A DNA stretch of 51,130 nt, from positions 1-51,130 of IMG/VR virus record IMGVR_UViG_3300043427_003381. One strand, given 5' to 3'. Position 1 is the first letter of the stretch; each line of letters begins with the position of its first letter. The notes beneath the pieces were generated by a model. The model saw only the letters and a program-made list of their open reading frames with translations, was not told where the DNA came from and searched no databases. Below are positions 41,077-48,607 of this stretch, one piece after another. Source of the DNA: a virus. Made by a program: the position numbers and the translations under genes.

Positions 41077-42087
41077 ATGGCAACACCTTCAGGTCAGATT
41101 GCATTTTCTCAGGTAAATGCTGAGTTAGGAGTTTCTCCAACATCAACACAAGCAAATATGGGTTCTGCACCTTTTAGAGGTCTTGCAGGTGTTCCTTCTG
41201 GCCAGATTTCGATGAGCAATCTAAGAGGTAAGAGTAGTTTTAGTGCGACTGGTGGAACTGTTATTGATAGTGGAGGATTTCGAATTCACGTCTTTACATC
41301 TCCAGGATCTTTTGTAGTTTCTGGTTCAGGAACTGTAGACTATCTTGTAGTTGCTGGTGGAGGTAGTGGTGGATCTGATGGAGGGGCCGGTGGTGGTGCT
41401 GGAGGATTTAGAACTGCTACTGGATTTCCTGTAACTGCAACCACATATCCAATTACAATTGGTGGAGGTGGAACTGGAGGAACTGGAGGTACAGGTAGTG
41501 ATGGATCTGTCTCCACCTTTTCTACAGTAACTTCTACTGGTGGTGGAGGAGGTGGGTGGTATGCAATTGGAGCAGGAAATGCTGGCCGAGCAGGAGGTTC
41601 TGGTGGTGGAGGAGGTGGTGGAAGTGGCGGTGGTGGGTCCGCAGGAGCAGGAAATACTCCACCAGTATCTCCACCACAAGGAAATCCTGGAGGAGCCGGG
41701 TTTCCTGGAGGTTGTGCTGGTGGATGCCCTAATGCTGGCGGTGGTGGAGCAGGAGCAGCAGGAGCAGCAGGAGGAACTTCTCCCGGAATTCCTGGAGGAA
41801 ATGGAGGTCGAGGTGGTACAGGTTTACCAATCACTTGGTTACCAGCATCTTATGGAACTCCAGGACCTGCACCCGGTAGATACTTTGCTGGTGGAGGAAG
41901 TGGAAATAGTAATAACGGAGCAAATACTCCAGGCGGTGTCGGTGGAGGGGGTAATGGTGGATTTAGAACTTCCGGTCTTGGAAGTCCAGGAACCACAAAT
42001 ACTGGAGGCGGCGGCGGTGGAAGTGATGTAGGAAACCCTAGTGGAAACGGTGGTTCCGGAATAGTCGCAATCAGATATCCAATCTAA
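41077..42087 (+). CDS. Glycine-rich tip adhesin
   Basis: 336 aa. The N-terminal 60 residues (ATPSGQIAFSQVNAELGVSP, then GQISMSNLRGKS) are of the 'SQVN.ELG' type used to join glycine-rich adhesins to the fiber. The rest is the glycine-rich domain: GGTVIDSGGFRIHVFTSPGS, VDYLVVAGGG, poly-Gly stretches with PPVSPPQGN and PGPAPGRYFAGGG loops, ending GGSGIVAIRYPI. Its domain is close to that of the 38298 protein, near-identical over two DNA blocks. It starts four bases after the S74 fiber, so fiber and tip are probably partners. Confidence 0.78.
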   Translation: MATPSGQIAFSQVNAELGVSPTSTQANMGSAPFRGLAGVPSGQISMSNLRGKSSFSATGGTVIDSGGFRIHVFTSPGSFVVSGSGTVDYLVVAGGGSGGSDGGAGGGAGGFRTATGFPVTATTYPITIGGGGTGGTGGTGSDGSVSTFSTVTSTGGGGGGWYAIGAGNAGRAGGSGGGGGGGSGGGGSAGAGNTPPVSPPQGNPGGAGFPGGCAGGCPNAGGGGAGAAGAAGGTSPGIPGGNGGRGGTGLPITWLPASYGTPGPAPGRYFAGGGSGNSNNGANTPGGVGGGGNGGFRTSGLGSPGTTNTGGGGGGSDVGNPSGNGGSGIVAIRYPI

Positions 42088-42090
42088 ATA
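42084..42090 (+). promoter_or_regulatory. Late-promoter-like box CTAAATA
   Basis: Overlaps the adhesin stop and is 13 bases before the ATG at 42104, which leaves little leader; a weak call. Confidence 0.3.
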
Positions 42091-42103
42091 AAACAAAAAC
42101 AAT

Positions 42104-42526
42104 ATGGCTCACTACGCAGAACTGAATGAAAACAATGAAGTAATCTACGTTGCCTATATGGATAACGAGACTATTACTGATGAAAATGACAATGAAGTAG
42201 AAGAACTTGGTATTCAACATCTTCATACTCATCACGGTGCAGATCGTAGATGGGTAAGAACATCATACAGAGGTAACTTCCGCAATAAGTATGCTGGTCT
42301 TGGAGATACTTATAGAGAAGATCTTGATATGTTTATTTCTCCCCAACCATTTGCATCTTGGATTTTGAATGAAACGACAGGTCAGTGGGAAGCACCTACA
42401 CCTCAACCAGAACTTACTGAAGAACAACTAAATGATGAAACATACACCTATTACTATTTCTGGGATGAAGAAACTCAAAGTTGGTCCTTAAATCAAATTG
42501 AAAAACCAACAGAACAATCTGCATAA
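42104..42526 (+). CDS. MAHFAEL-type protein, copy 1 (candidate adhesin assembly partner)
   Basis: 140 aa: MAHYAELNENNEVIYVAYMD, then GADRRWVRTSYRGNFRNKYA, GLGDTYREDLDMFISPQPF, and a Trp-rich end with pairs of aromatic hairpins (TGQWEAPTPQPELTEEQ; WDEETQSWSLNQ). The Trp-rich, W-x-x-P end recalls tail-fiber assembly chaperones of the Tfa type, though no homology can be claimed. It directly follows a glycine-rich adhesin. Two more copies (44646 and 50910) have the same position relative to other adhesins. An alternative is a structural tip protein. Confidence 0.75.
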   Translation: MAHYAELNENNEVIYVAYMDNETITDENDNEVEELGIQHLHTHHGADRRWVRTSYRGNFRNKYAGLGDTYREDLDMFISPQPFASWILNETTGQWEAPTPQPELTEEQLNDETYTYYYFWDEETQSWSLNQIEKPTEQSA

Positions 42527-42543
42527 TTTTTGAGGGAGTTATT

Positions 42544-42888
42544 ATGTTTAACTTATTTCGTCAATTTTTCATCAAAAAACCATACACCTGTTGTATGGAA
42601 CTTCATAACGCTCTTGGTTGTTATATTTCAATTCATCATCCCTCATCAGGTCCGATTGAAGGATACAACCAGTTTTTCTATGAAAATAACTTTATAATTA
42701 TAAGTAATCTAAGAGAAGAACAAAATGTTTCTGATGTTCTCTCTTCCGTTTATTCCTTTGATATGAAGAGTTCAAACATCAAAATCATTAAGGGTAAGAA
42801 AAAAGTTTATCTACCAAATAAAACATTTGTTTCTTTAGATGAGAACTCTGTGTTTGTTTATGATAAAAGTAAAATTAAAATTGTTTGA
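42544..42888 (+). CDS. Hypothetical protein
   Basis: 114 aa, not recognised. It starts MFNLFRQFFIKKPYTCC with a short hydrophobic/basic segment, followed by a soluble alpha/beta part (ALGCYISIHHPSSGPIEGYN) and a Lys-rich end. GAGGGAG lies a few bases before the ATG, a good ribosome-binding site. It separates the first MAHFAEL copy from the collagen-like gene. Confidence 0.66.
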   Translation: MFNLFRQFFIKKPYTCCMELHNALGCYISIHHPSSGPIEGYNQFFYENNFIIISNLREEQNVSDVLSSVYSFDMKSSNIKIIKGKKKVYLPNKTFVSLDENSVFVYDKSKIKIV

Positions 42889-42894
42889 TAAATA
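42887..42894 (+). promoter_or_regulatory. Late promoter box GATAAATA
   Basis: 34 bases before the ATG at 42929, overlapping the stop of the previous gene. Confidence 0.55.
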
Positions 42895-42928
42895 CTTTAA
42901 AAGTAAAGTAAAGTAGTTAATAACACCA

Positions 42929-43807
42929 ATGCCTTCCCTTTCTTCTTTTATAGGTTCATCATACATAGGAGCTCAAGGTGTTCAAGGCATTCAGGGAACA
43001 CAGGGAACACAGGGAATTCAAGGTCTTGATGGTGAATATGCCGCGCAAGGAATACCGGGAACTCAAGGCACTCAAGGTACTACAGGTACTACGGGTGCTC
43101 AAGGCGATACTGGAACTCAAGGTACTGAAGGAACTCAAGGAACTCAAGGTACTGAAGGAACTCAAGGTTTAGAAGGTCCCCAAGGCATTCAAGGTACTGA
43201 AGGAACTCAAGGTACTGAAGGAACTCAAGGAACTCAAGGTTTAGAAGGTCCCCAAGGCACTGAAGGTATTCAAGGCGCTACTGGAACTCAAGGTTTAGAA
43301 GGTCTCCAAGGTACTCAAGGTACTCAAGGTATTCAAGGCCCTCAAGGAACTCAAGGTTTAGAAGGTCTCCAAGGTACTCAAGGTACTCAAGGTATTCAAG
43401 GCCCTCAAGGAACACAAGGAACACAAGGAACACAAGGAACACAAGGAACACAAGGAACACAAGGAACACAAGGAACACAAGGTATTCAAGGTACATTTGG
43501 ACCATCAACAATACCTCAAAACTCACAAACATCGGCATATGCTCTTGCTATTGGTGATGTAGGAAAACATATTTCTATTACTACAGGCGGAGTTACAGTT
43601 AACTCTGGCATATTCAGTGCAGGTGATGCAGTATCCATATACAATAATTCTTCTGGCAATCAAACAATTACTCAAGGCGGATCAGTGACGATGTATCTTG
43701 TTGGAACAGCAACAACTGGTAATAGAACATTAGCACAAAGAGGTGTTGCTACTATTCTTTGTGTTGCTTCAAATACGTTTGTAATCTTCGGAGGAGGTTT
43801 AACCTGA
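42929..43807 (+). CDS. Collagen-like fiber protein (GTQ/GIQ repeats)
   Basis: 292 aa. After PSLSSFIGSSYIGAQG, residues 14-192 are an unbroken G-X-Y series with Y mostly Gln or Glu (GTQ, GIQ, GTE, GLE, GPQ). Proline is rare and never at Y. The last 100 residues form a beta domain (AYALAIGDVGKHISITTGG; GDAVSIYNNSSGNQTITQ) that probably nucleates the trimer. The stop overlaps the next start (TGATG). The repeat tract contains a 63-bp duplication and a perfect 9-bp array, so its length is likely variable between relatives. Confidence 0.8.
   Translation: MPSLSSFIGSSYIGAQGVQGIQGTQGTQGIQGLDGEYAAQGIPGTQGTQGTTGTTGAQGDTGTQGTEGTQGTQGTEGTQGLEGPQGIQGTEGTQGTEGTQGTQGLEGPQGTEGIQGATGTQGLEGLQGTQGTQGIQGPQGTQGLEGLQGTQGTQGIQGPQGTQGTQGTQGTQGTQGTQGTQGTQGIQGTFGPSTIPQNSQTSAYALAIGDVGKHISITTGGVTVNSGIFSAGDAVSIYNNSSGNQTITQGGSVTMYLVGTATTGNRTLAQRGVATILCVASNTFVIFGGGLT
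43282..43407 (+). repeat. 63-bp tandem duplication in the collagen-like gene
   Basis: Copies begin at 43282 and 43345 and look identical or nearly so; they encode the 21-aa unit GTQGLEGLQGTQ followed by GTQGIQGPQ. Confidence 0.85.
43409..43480 (+). repeat. Perfect 9-bp microsatellite, eight GGAACACAA units
   Basis: Eight identical nonamers in a row, each encoding Gly-Thr-Gln. The single repeated codon choice, unlike the mixed codons around, points to recent slippage growth. In-frame by length. Confidence 0.95.
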
Positions 43808-44637
43808 TGTCAATACTACAAAACTTTTTTGCAAGTGCTGCAGCTGCATCTCCAGTTTCTATTGAAGTTCTTATGATGGCTGGCGGTGGTGCAGCAAACA
43901 ATACAAGTACAAGTATGGGTGATGACGGATTCCCATGGGGCGTTGGTGGCGGCGGTGGCGGGGGGGGTTTATATATCTATTCCACTACTTTAGCTCCTGG
44001 GACAAGTAGAACTGTTACTGTTGGTGGTGGTGGTGCCGTTCCAAGTCCAGCTGGATCTAACACCTCATTTACTGGTGCTTCAGATGCTATTGGTGGAGGT
44101 CGCGGTGCGGGTTCCGTCGGCACCGTCTCAACAGTAGGTTTTCCTGGTGGTTCTGGTGGCGGTAGTATAAATTCACCAGCTGGTGGAGCAGGAACTGCTG
44201 GACAAGGAAATTCTGGAGGTTCCGGAACTAGAGGACCTGCGTCTGGCACTGGCGGCGGCGGCGGCGGAAAGGGGGGAGCAGGATCCGCCGGCACCCCAAC
44301 CGTTGGCGGCACTGGTGGAGCTGGATATAATCTATCTACTTTTAGGGGAGGTAGTTCTCTAACGGTTGCTTTTGGTGGTGGCGGTTCTGCTGGGAATTAT
44401 TACGGATTGAATAGTTTTGGAATTAATGGCGATGGCACAACAAATATCAGCCAGGCAGCAAATACTGGTGGCGGTGGTCGTGGAACTGGTGCACCTGGAG
44501 CATCCGGAAGAGTTATTGTGAGATATGCCGGAACAGTTGCAAAGGCAACTGGTGGAACCATTACTACAGCAAATGTCTCTGGAACTGATTATGTAATTCA
44601 CGATTTCACTGCAACTGGAACTTTTACCGTAACTTAA
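43807..44637 (+). CDS. Glycine-rich tip adhesin
   Basis: 276 aa when started at MSILQNFFASAAAASPVSIE (ATG overlaps the previous stop as TGATG); an in-frame ATG at 43759 would add 16 residues inside the collagen-like gene. After a helical start comes VEVLMMAGGG-like text (IEVLMMAGGGAANNTSTSM), then poly-Gly runs, PGTSRTVTVGGGG and an ending with NTGGGGRGTGAPGASGRVIV and a beta hairpin (DYVIHDFTATGTFTVT). It is coupled to the collagen-like fiber, as in a shaft plus tip arrangement, and is followed by the second MAHFAEL copy. Confidence 0.76.
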   Translation: MSILQNFFASAAAASPVSIEVLMMAGGGAANNTSTSMGDDGFPWGVGGGGGGGGLYIYSTTLAPGTSRTVTVGGGGAVPSPAGSNTSFTGASDAIGGGRGAGSVGTVSTVGFPGGSGGGSINSPAGGAGTAGQGNSGGSGTRGPASGTGGGGGGKGGAGSAGTPTVGGTGGAGYNLSTFRGGSSLTVAFGGGGSAGNYYGLNSFGINGDGTTNISQAANTGGGGRGTGAPGASGRVIVRYAGTVAKATGGTITTANVSGTDYVIHDFTATGTFTVT

Positions 44638-44645
44638 TTAAACTT

Positions 44646-45125
44646 ATGGCACACTTCGCAGAATTAGATCCTGATAATGTAGTCACGAGAGTAATCGTTG
44701 TTTCGAATGATGACATTCTAGATGAAAATGGTAATGAGTCTGAACAAAAAGGAATTGAATTTCTGCACAATTTATTCGGACAAGATACTAAATGGATTCA
44801 AACTTCATTTAATGGAAATTTTAGATATAATTTTGCTGGAATAGGAGACACTTATGATCCAGAAAGTGATGTTTTTATTCCTGAAGGATATTCTTATAAT
44901 GAACAATATCAAAGATATTTGCCTCCTATTCCAGAACAACCACATCCTCTTTGGTGGTATGACCCAGATAGATTAAAGTGGAGGCCACCATTTCCAAAAC
45001 CATATGATACATATCAATATGAATGGGATGAATCTATTTCAAATTGGAGGCAAGTTGAAGGGTCCGAAGGTGAAAGAGCGTGGACTCTTGATATGGAGCA
45101 ACCAGTATTCGAAAGAAAATATTAG
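44646..45125 (+). CDS. MAHFAEL-type protein, copy 2
   Basis: 159 aa: MAHFAELDPDNVVTRVIVVS, then GQDTKWIQTSFNGNFRYNFA, GIGDTYDPESDVFIPEGYS and a Trp/Tyr/Pro-rich end (PLWWYDPDRLKWRPPFPKPY; EWDESISNWRQ). Clearly paralogous to 42104 and 50910 in the first 80 residues, less so after. It starts nine bases after the adhesin. Same inferred role as copy 1. Confidence 0.76.
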   Translation: MAHFAELDPDNVVTRVIVVSNDDILDENGNESEQKGIEFLHNLFGQDTKWIQTSFNGNFRYNFAGIGDTYDPESDVFIPEGYSYNEQYQRYLPPIPEQPHPLWWYDPDRLKWRPPFPKPYDTYQYEWDESISNWRQVEGSEGERAWTLDMEQPVFERKY

Positions 45126-45141
45126 AAAAATAATATAAAAG

Positions 45142-45171
45142 TTGACGTATTATGCTATGATAAGTTAAATA
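45142..45171 (+). promoter_or_regulatory. Candidate promoter before the 2OG oxygenase gene
   Basis: TTGACG (45142-45147), 17 bases, TTAAAT (45165-45170), the latter also reading as a late-like TTAAATA. Either host-type or late use is possible. The ATG is at 45183. Weak evidence. Confidence 0.35.
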
Positions 45172-45182
45172 TACAATATATT

Positions 45183-45827
45183 ATGGAAAGAAAAATTAAT
45201 ATTTTAAAAGATCCATTTCCACATTTGATTATAGAAAATTTCTATGATCAAGGGGAATTGGATCTTATTTGGGAAGAATTAAATTTTTTAAATAAACCGG
45301 GAAAACTTTATGATCCTGGCCATGATCATGGTGCGCAAAATCCAGAAACCAAAGAATTTTATACAAAATCAAAAGCAATTGAATTAGAGACCGCTTATAA
45401 CAATATTAATCTCTCAAATATTATTTCAGTTTCTCAGAAACTTTTTAATCATGGATTTTTAAATATTTTTTACGATAAATTTCCACAATATAAAAAAATA
45501 TTATATCCAAATTATTGCAAAACTAAAGTTAGATATTATAAAAACAAAGATTATTATGCACCACATATTGACATTAGACACGATTTTTTAGCTTTTAGTT
45601 ACTTTTATAAAGAACCTAAAAAGTTTTCTGGTGGGGAATTATTTTTCCCAGAATACGATGATTATGAAGTTGAATGCTCTAATAATAGTTTAATATTACT
45701 TCCTTCATATCCAATTCATGGAGTTAAATTAGTTACTATAGATGATAATGATTATTCCTCTGGATATAGTCGATATTGTATCTCTCACTTTTTTGGCATA
45801 GACCATAATACTTTTATTTTAAATTAA
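45183..45827 (+). CDS. 2-oxoglutarate/Fe(II)-dependent oxygenase, prolyl-hydroxylase-like
   Basis: 214 aa. Core features of the double-stranded beta-helix oxygenases: YYAPHIDIRHDF with the H128-x-D130 pair, FSGGELFFPEYDD, LLPSYPIHGVKLV with the distal H179, and SRYCISHFFG with R197 as a candidate 2-oxoglutarate-binding residue. The His-Arg gap is longer than usual because of a YSSGYS-containing loop. Such enzymes hydroxylate Pro, Asn or other residues of proteins, or small molecules. The gene is much more AT-rich than its neighbours and follows collagen-like fibers. Substrate unknown; fiber modification is a hypothesis. Confidence 0.72.
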   Translation: MERKINILKDPFPHLIIENFYDQGELDLIWEELNFLNKPGKLYDPGHDHGAQNPETKEFYTKSKAIELETAYNNINLSNIISVSQKLFNHGFLNIFYDKFPQYKKILYPNYCKTKVRYYKNKDYYAPHIDIRHDFLAFSYFYKEPKKFSGGELFFPEYDDYEVECSNNSLILLPSYPIHGVKLVTIDDNDYSSGYSRYCISHFFGIDHNTFILN

Positions 45828-45839
45828 TACATTTAAATC

Positions 45840-46607
45840 ATGCAAACAGCGTTAAATGCTGGTCAAATATATCATACAGCATACTGTGGTTCTACTTTAA
45901 TGGCATCATTATTGGCAGGATCTTCGACAGTTTATTGTGAACCTCCATGGACCAAGTTATTATTGCAAGACAATCAAGAAGAAATTTTGAATATTTTAGA
46001 AGAACAATTTAAAAAATATGAAGGAAAAATTGTTGTAAAATTTCAAAGTATTCTTTGCTTTGCGTCTAAAAATTTTACTGATAAAAAAATATTTTTACAT
46101 AGAAAGTTGATTCATCATCTATTTAAATATAAATCTTCATCACCCTTAAGGTACGATGATATTTTAATTTATAAGTATCAAATTCATAAAGATCATTGCC
46201 ATCCAGCATTAAAACATCTTCACTTTGAAAGTGATTTAGAAAAGATACTGTTTATTTGGGCAAATAATGTTCATTGGATGTTGGAATCTAATAATGTTTT
46301 ATGGATTGAATCAAATAATTTTTTTAGAAATAAACAAAAAGTTATGAGTGATGTTTGTAATCATTTAGAATTAGATATGGTTACCAACTTTGAATTATCT
46401 AACTTTTATGTGAAAAGTTTTAATCTAAATGGAAATGAACATAAAATTAACAATTTGGAAATTCCTAATTTAGGAACCTCCAAAACTTTATATCCCTCAT
46501 ATGGAATCATTGAAGATGACATGTGTAAGCAATATGATGATATTAATGAATTAATAGAATGGTCACATAAAAATATGCCAACTATATCTAAAGAACTTTT
46601 ACAATAA
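45840..46607 (+). CDS. Sulfotransferase-like P-loop protein
   Basis: 255 aa. The N-terminus IYHTAYCGSTLMASLLAG (residues 10-27) followed by VYCEPPWTKLL is the layout of sulfotransferase-fold proteins: a phosphate-binding loop with G-S-T, helix, then a strand and E-P. The middle has IVVKFQSIL and a His-rich segment, and the rest is helical (NVHWMLESNNVLWIESNNFF). In this class the donor would be PAPS, but I see no second PAPS motif with confidence, so it may be a divergent member. Strongly AT-rich, 12 bases after the oxygenase gene. Sulfation of a glycan or protein is a guess. Confidence 0.5.
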   Translation: MQTALNAGQIYHTAYCGSTLMASLLAGSSTVYCEPPWTKLLLQDNQEEILNILEEQFKKYEGKIVVKFQSILCFASKNFTDKKIFLHRKLIHHLFKYKSSSPLRYDDILIYKYQIHKDHCHPALKHLHFESDLEKILFIWANNVHWMLESNNVLWIESNNFFRNKQKVMSDVCNHLELDMVTNFELSNFYVKSFNLNGNEHKINNLEIPNLGTSKTLYPSYGIIEDDMCKQYDDINELIEWSHKNMPTISKELLQ

Positions 46608-46622
46608 TTGCAAACTACAAAA

Positions 46623-46724
46623 GTGGCCAAAGAAATTCTTTATTATGAGTGGATTTATGATCCAGATACTGAGACTTTCACGGATCCACTAGAACCTGAA
46701 CCTGTAAGCGAAGAAACAACTTGA
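46623..46724 (+). CDS. Possible 33-aa protein with GTG start
   Basis: Reads MAKEILYYEWIYDPDTETF, then an acidic Pro/Glu tail, and stops at TGA 46722-46724. A TTG at 46608 is another possible start. The acidic, Trp/Tyr-rich text resembles the end of the MAHFAEL proteins, so it may be a small stand-alone gene or the remnant of a fourth copy. Ribosome-binding site not clear. Confidence 0.4.
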   Translation: MAKEILYYEWIYDPDTETFTDPLEPEPVSEETT

Positions 46725-46730
46725 TTTTTA

Positions 46731-46755
46731 AGAGGGGTAACACCCTCTATTTTTA
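46731..46755 (+). terminator. Intrinsic terminator
   Basis: AGAGGG (46731-46736) pairs with CCCTCT (46743-46748), loop GTAACA, followed by an A and a run of Ts (46750-46754). It ends the AT-rich insert. Confidence 0.78.
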
Positions 46756-46768
46756 TATAAACTTAATT

Positions 46769-46776
46769 GATAAATA
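46769..46776 (+). promoter_or_regulatory. Late promoter box GATAAATA
   Basis: 14 bases before the ATG at 46791; the leader is nearly the same as that at 39551-39573. Confidence 0.5.
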
Positions 46777-46790
46777 CTTATAAAAAGTAA

Positions 46791-48089
46791 ATGAATAAGA
46801 CCAGAAGATCTGCAAACCTGGTTTCTAAAAATAATATTTTTTCTAGTATTACCAACCATAGAGTTGGTATAGGAACCACAATACCACAATATCAACTTGA
46901 TGTTCTTGGTGATATTAATTTCAGCGGATCCTTAAATCAAGGTGGTAGTTCATTTGTTGCATCTAGATGGACTGCTGGAACTGGAGATGATATTTACAGA
47001 TTAAGTGGTGACGTTGGCATAGGAACCACAAATCCTCAATATAGCCTTGATGTTCTTGGAGATATTAACTTCACAGGGACCTTTAGACAAAACGGTAGTG
47101 CATTTGTTGCATCTAGATGGACTGCTGGAACTGGTGACGATATTTATAGACTTAATGGTGATGTTGGAATTGGAATATCAAATCCCCAATATAGCCTTGA
47201 TGTTCTTGGTGATATTAATTTTACAGGGACCTTTAGACAAAACGGTAGTGAATTTGTTGCATCTAGTGTTGCAACCAATTCTGTTGGTCTTGGAACTCAT
47301 ACTTATGGTGACTATGTAAAAGATATTATAGGAACTGCAAATCAAATTACAGTTACTTCGGGAACTGGTGAGGGTTCTTCTCCAACACTAAGCATACCAA
47401 ATCAATTTACAGCACCACAAGACGTTAGGATTACAAGAGATCTTCAAGTTGATCGTGATTTAAATGTAAATGGTAATATCACAATTGGTGGTACATCAGC
47501 TACATTATTCACCACAGAATTAAAAGTTTATGATGCTGATATTGTTCTTGGTATAAGAACTGATGAAAGTGGTAATGATATCTCAACAGATAATACAGCT
47601 AATCACGGTGGTATCGCTGTAGCATCAACAGAAGGAACACCACTTATCAGTCTTTATGATGTTGGAATAGGAGAAACAAATCCAGCAACATATAAAAAAA
47701 TTATGTGGTTTAAGTCCGGTACTTTTGCTGGACTTGGAACTGATGCTTGGTTAATTAACTATGGTGTTGGTATTGGAAGCACCCAAGTACCTGATGGAGT
47801 AAGACTTGCTGCCGGATCAGTTCAATTTACCGAGAGTGATTTATCGGTTGTCAGAAATATTAATGCAACTGGTATTGTTACTGCTACCAGTTTTAGTGGT
47901 GATGGAAGTTCTATTACTGGTATTGCTCGCGGCGGTGGTTCTGACGAAATCTTTTATGAAAACGGACAGACAGTAACCACAGACTATACAATCAGCACAT
48001 CCAAAAATGCGATGAGTGCAGGGCCCATTGGTATTGCAACAGGAATTACAGTCACTATTCCATCAGGTTCTACCTGGACCATCGTATAA
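46791..48089 (+). CDS. Tail fiber with three 50-aa repeats
   Basis: 432 aa. N-terminus NKTRRSANLVSKNNIFSSIT is paralogous to the S74 fiber at 39574. Residues 25-160 contain three 50-aa repeats (VGIGTTNPQYSLDVLGDINF, then ASRWTAGTGDDIYRL). Residues 230-360 hold the shared fiber module (YDADIVLGIRTDESG; HGGIAVASTEGTPLI; IMWFKSGTFAG). It ends with ARGGGSDEIFYENGQ and TSKNAMSAGPIGIATG, a beta domain that terminates many marine-phage fibers. No chaperone domain. Confidence 0.77.
   Translation: MNKTRRSANLVSKNNIFSSITNHRVGIGTTIPQYQLDVLGDINFSGSLNQGGSSFVASRWTAGTGDDIYRLSGDVGIGTTNPQYSLDVLGDINFTGTFRQNGSAFVASRWTAGTGDDIYRLNGDVGIGISNPQYSLDVLGDINFTGTFRQNGSEFVASSVATNSVGLGTHTYGDYVKDIIGTANQITVTSGTGEGSSPTLSIPNQFTAPQDVRITRDLQVDRDLNVNGNITIGGTSATLFTTELKVYDADIVLGIRTDESGNDISTDNTANHGGIAVASTEGTPLISLYDVGIGETNPATYKKIMWFKSGTFAGLGTDAWLINYGVGIGSTQVPDGVRLAAGSVQFTESDLSVVRNINATGIVTATSFSGDGSSITGIARGGGSDEIFYENGQTVTTDYTISTSKNAMSAGPIGIATGITVTIPSGSTWTIV
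46863..47270 (+). repeat. 150-bp tandem repeats in a fiber gene
   Basis: Units start at 46863, 47013 and 47163; the third breaks off after about 105 bp. They encode the 50-aa fiber repeat and differ by scattered, mostly silent, changes. Confidence 0.85.
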
Positions 48090-48103
48090 GGAGGTAAAAA
48101 CAA

Positions 48104-48586
48104 ATGCCCGTATCAATTAATGGAGATGGTATTGTCTCTGGAGTTACTACCTTTGTTAATACTACAACACCTTTCACTTTTGTAGGTGTTACTACTTTTG
48201 GTTCTATTGAGGCTAATGCTATTAATGCTGGTGTTGTTACTTCTACAAGTTTTGTTGGCAATGTTACTGGTAATGCCACTGGACTATCAGGAACACCAAA
48301 TCTAAATGTTGGTGTTGTTACTGCATCAAGTTTTGTTGGCAATGTTACCGGTAACGTAACAGGAAATGCAACAGGATTAAGTGGAACTCCAAATCTAAAT
48401 GTTGGTGTTGTTACTGCATCAAGTTTTGTTGGCAATGTTACTGGTAATGCCACTGGACTATCAGGAACTCCAAATCTAAATGTTGGTGTTGTTACTGCTA
48501 CTTCTTATTATGGCTCAGGGGCCAATCTTACTAATTTAAATATACCTGCAGGTTTCAATGAACTTGATGCTGCTTTGTTTAACTAA
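48104..48586 (+). CDS. Short fiber-repeat protein
   Basis: 160 aa made almost wholly of repeats: GVVTASSFVGNVTGNATGLS with SGTPNLNV, in units of 27 and 31 residues. N-terminus PVSINGDGIVSGVTTFVN, C-terminus YYGSGANLTNLNIPAG then NELDAALFN. The repeat is the same kind as in the S74 fiber (TASSFVGNLTGTAST). AAGGAGG precedes the start. Likely a short shaft piece or adaptor between the fibers encoded next to it. Confidence 0.75.
   Translation: MPVSINGDGIVSGVTTFVNTTTPFTFVGVTTFGSIEANAINAGVVTSTSFVGNVTGNATGLSGTPNLNVGVVTASSFVGNVTGNVTGNATGLSGTPNLNVGVVTASSFVGNVTGNATGLSGTPNLNVGVVTATSYYGSGANLTNLNIPAGFNELDAALFN
48230..48490 (+). repeat. Tandem 81/93-bp repeats
   Basis: The motif GGTGTTGTTACT starts at 48230, 48311, 48404 and 48485, giving spacings of 81, 93 and 81 bp; the 93-bp unit carries an extra 12 bp (GTAACGTAACAG). 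Confidence 0.85.
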
Positions 48587-48589
48587 ATA
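48583..48589 (+). promoter_or_regulatory. Late-promoter-like box CTAAATA
   Basis: Overlaps the stop of the repeat protein and is 18 bases before the ATG at 48608. Confidence 0.4.
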
Positions 48590-48607
48590 GAAATAAAAGA
48601 TGTAAAG

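Noticed and set aside
41340-41834. Proline-rich minus-strand frames opposite the glycine-rich genes (also 38807-39118, 43977-44312, 50027-50248)
   Set aside because: Complement of glycine codons reads as Pro; no start signals and no independent support.
41540-42031. 163-aa plus-strand frame rich in Val, Glu and Leu inside the glycine-rich adhesin gene
   Set aside because: A frame-shifted reading of GGT/GGA repeats; similar artefacts occur at 13254-13544, 28291-28626 and 49477-49716.
45142-45160. TTGACG with TATGAT as a sigma-70 promoter
   Set aside because: The two hexamers are only eight bases apart; the 17-base option ending in TTAAAT is the only workable one and is kept as a weak call.
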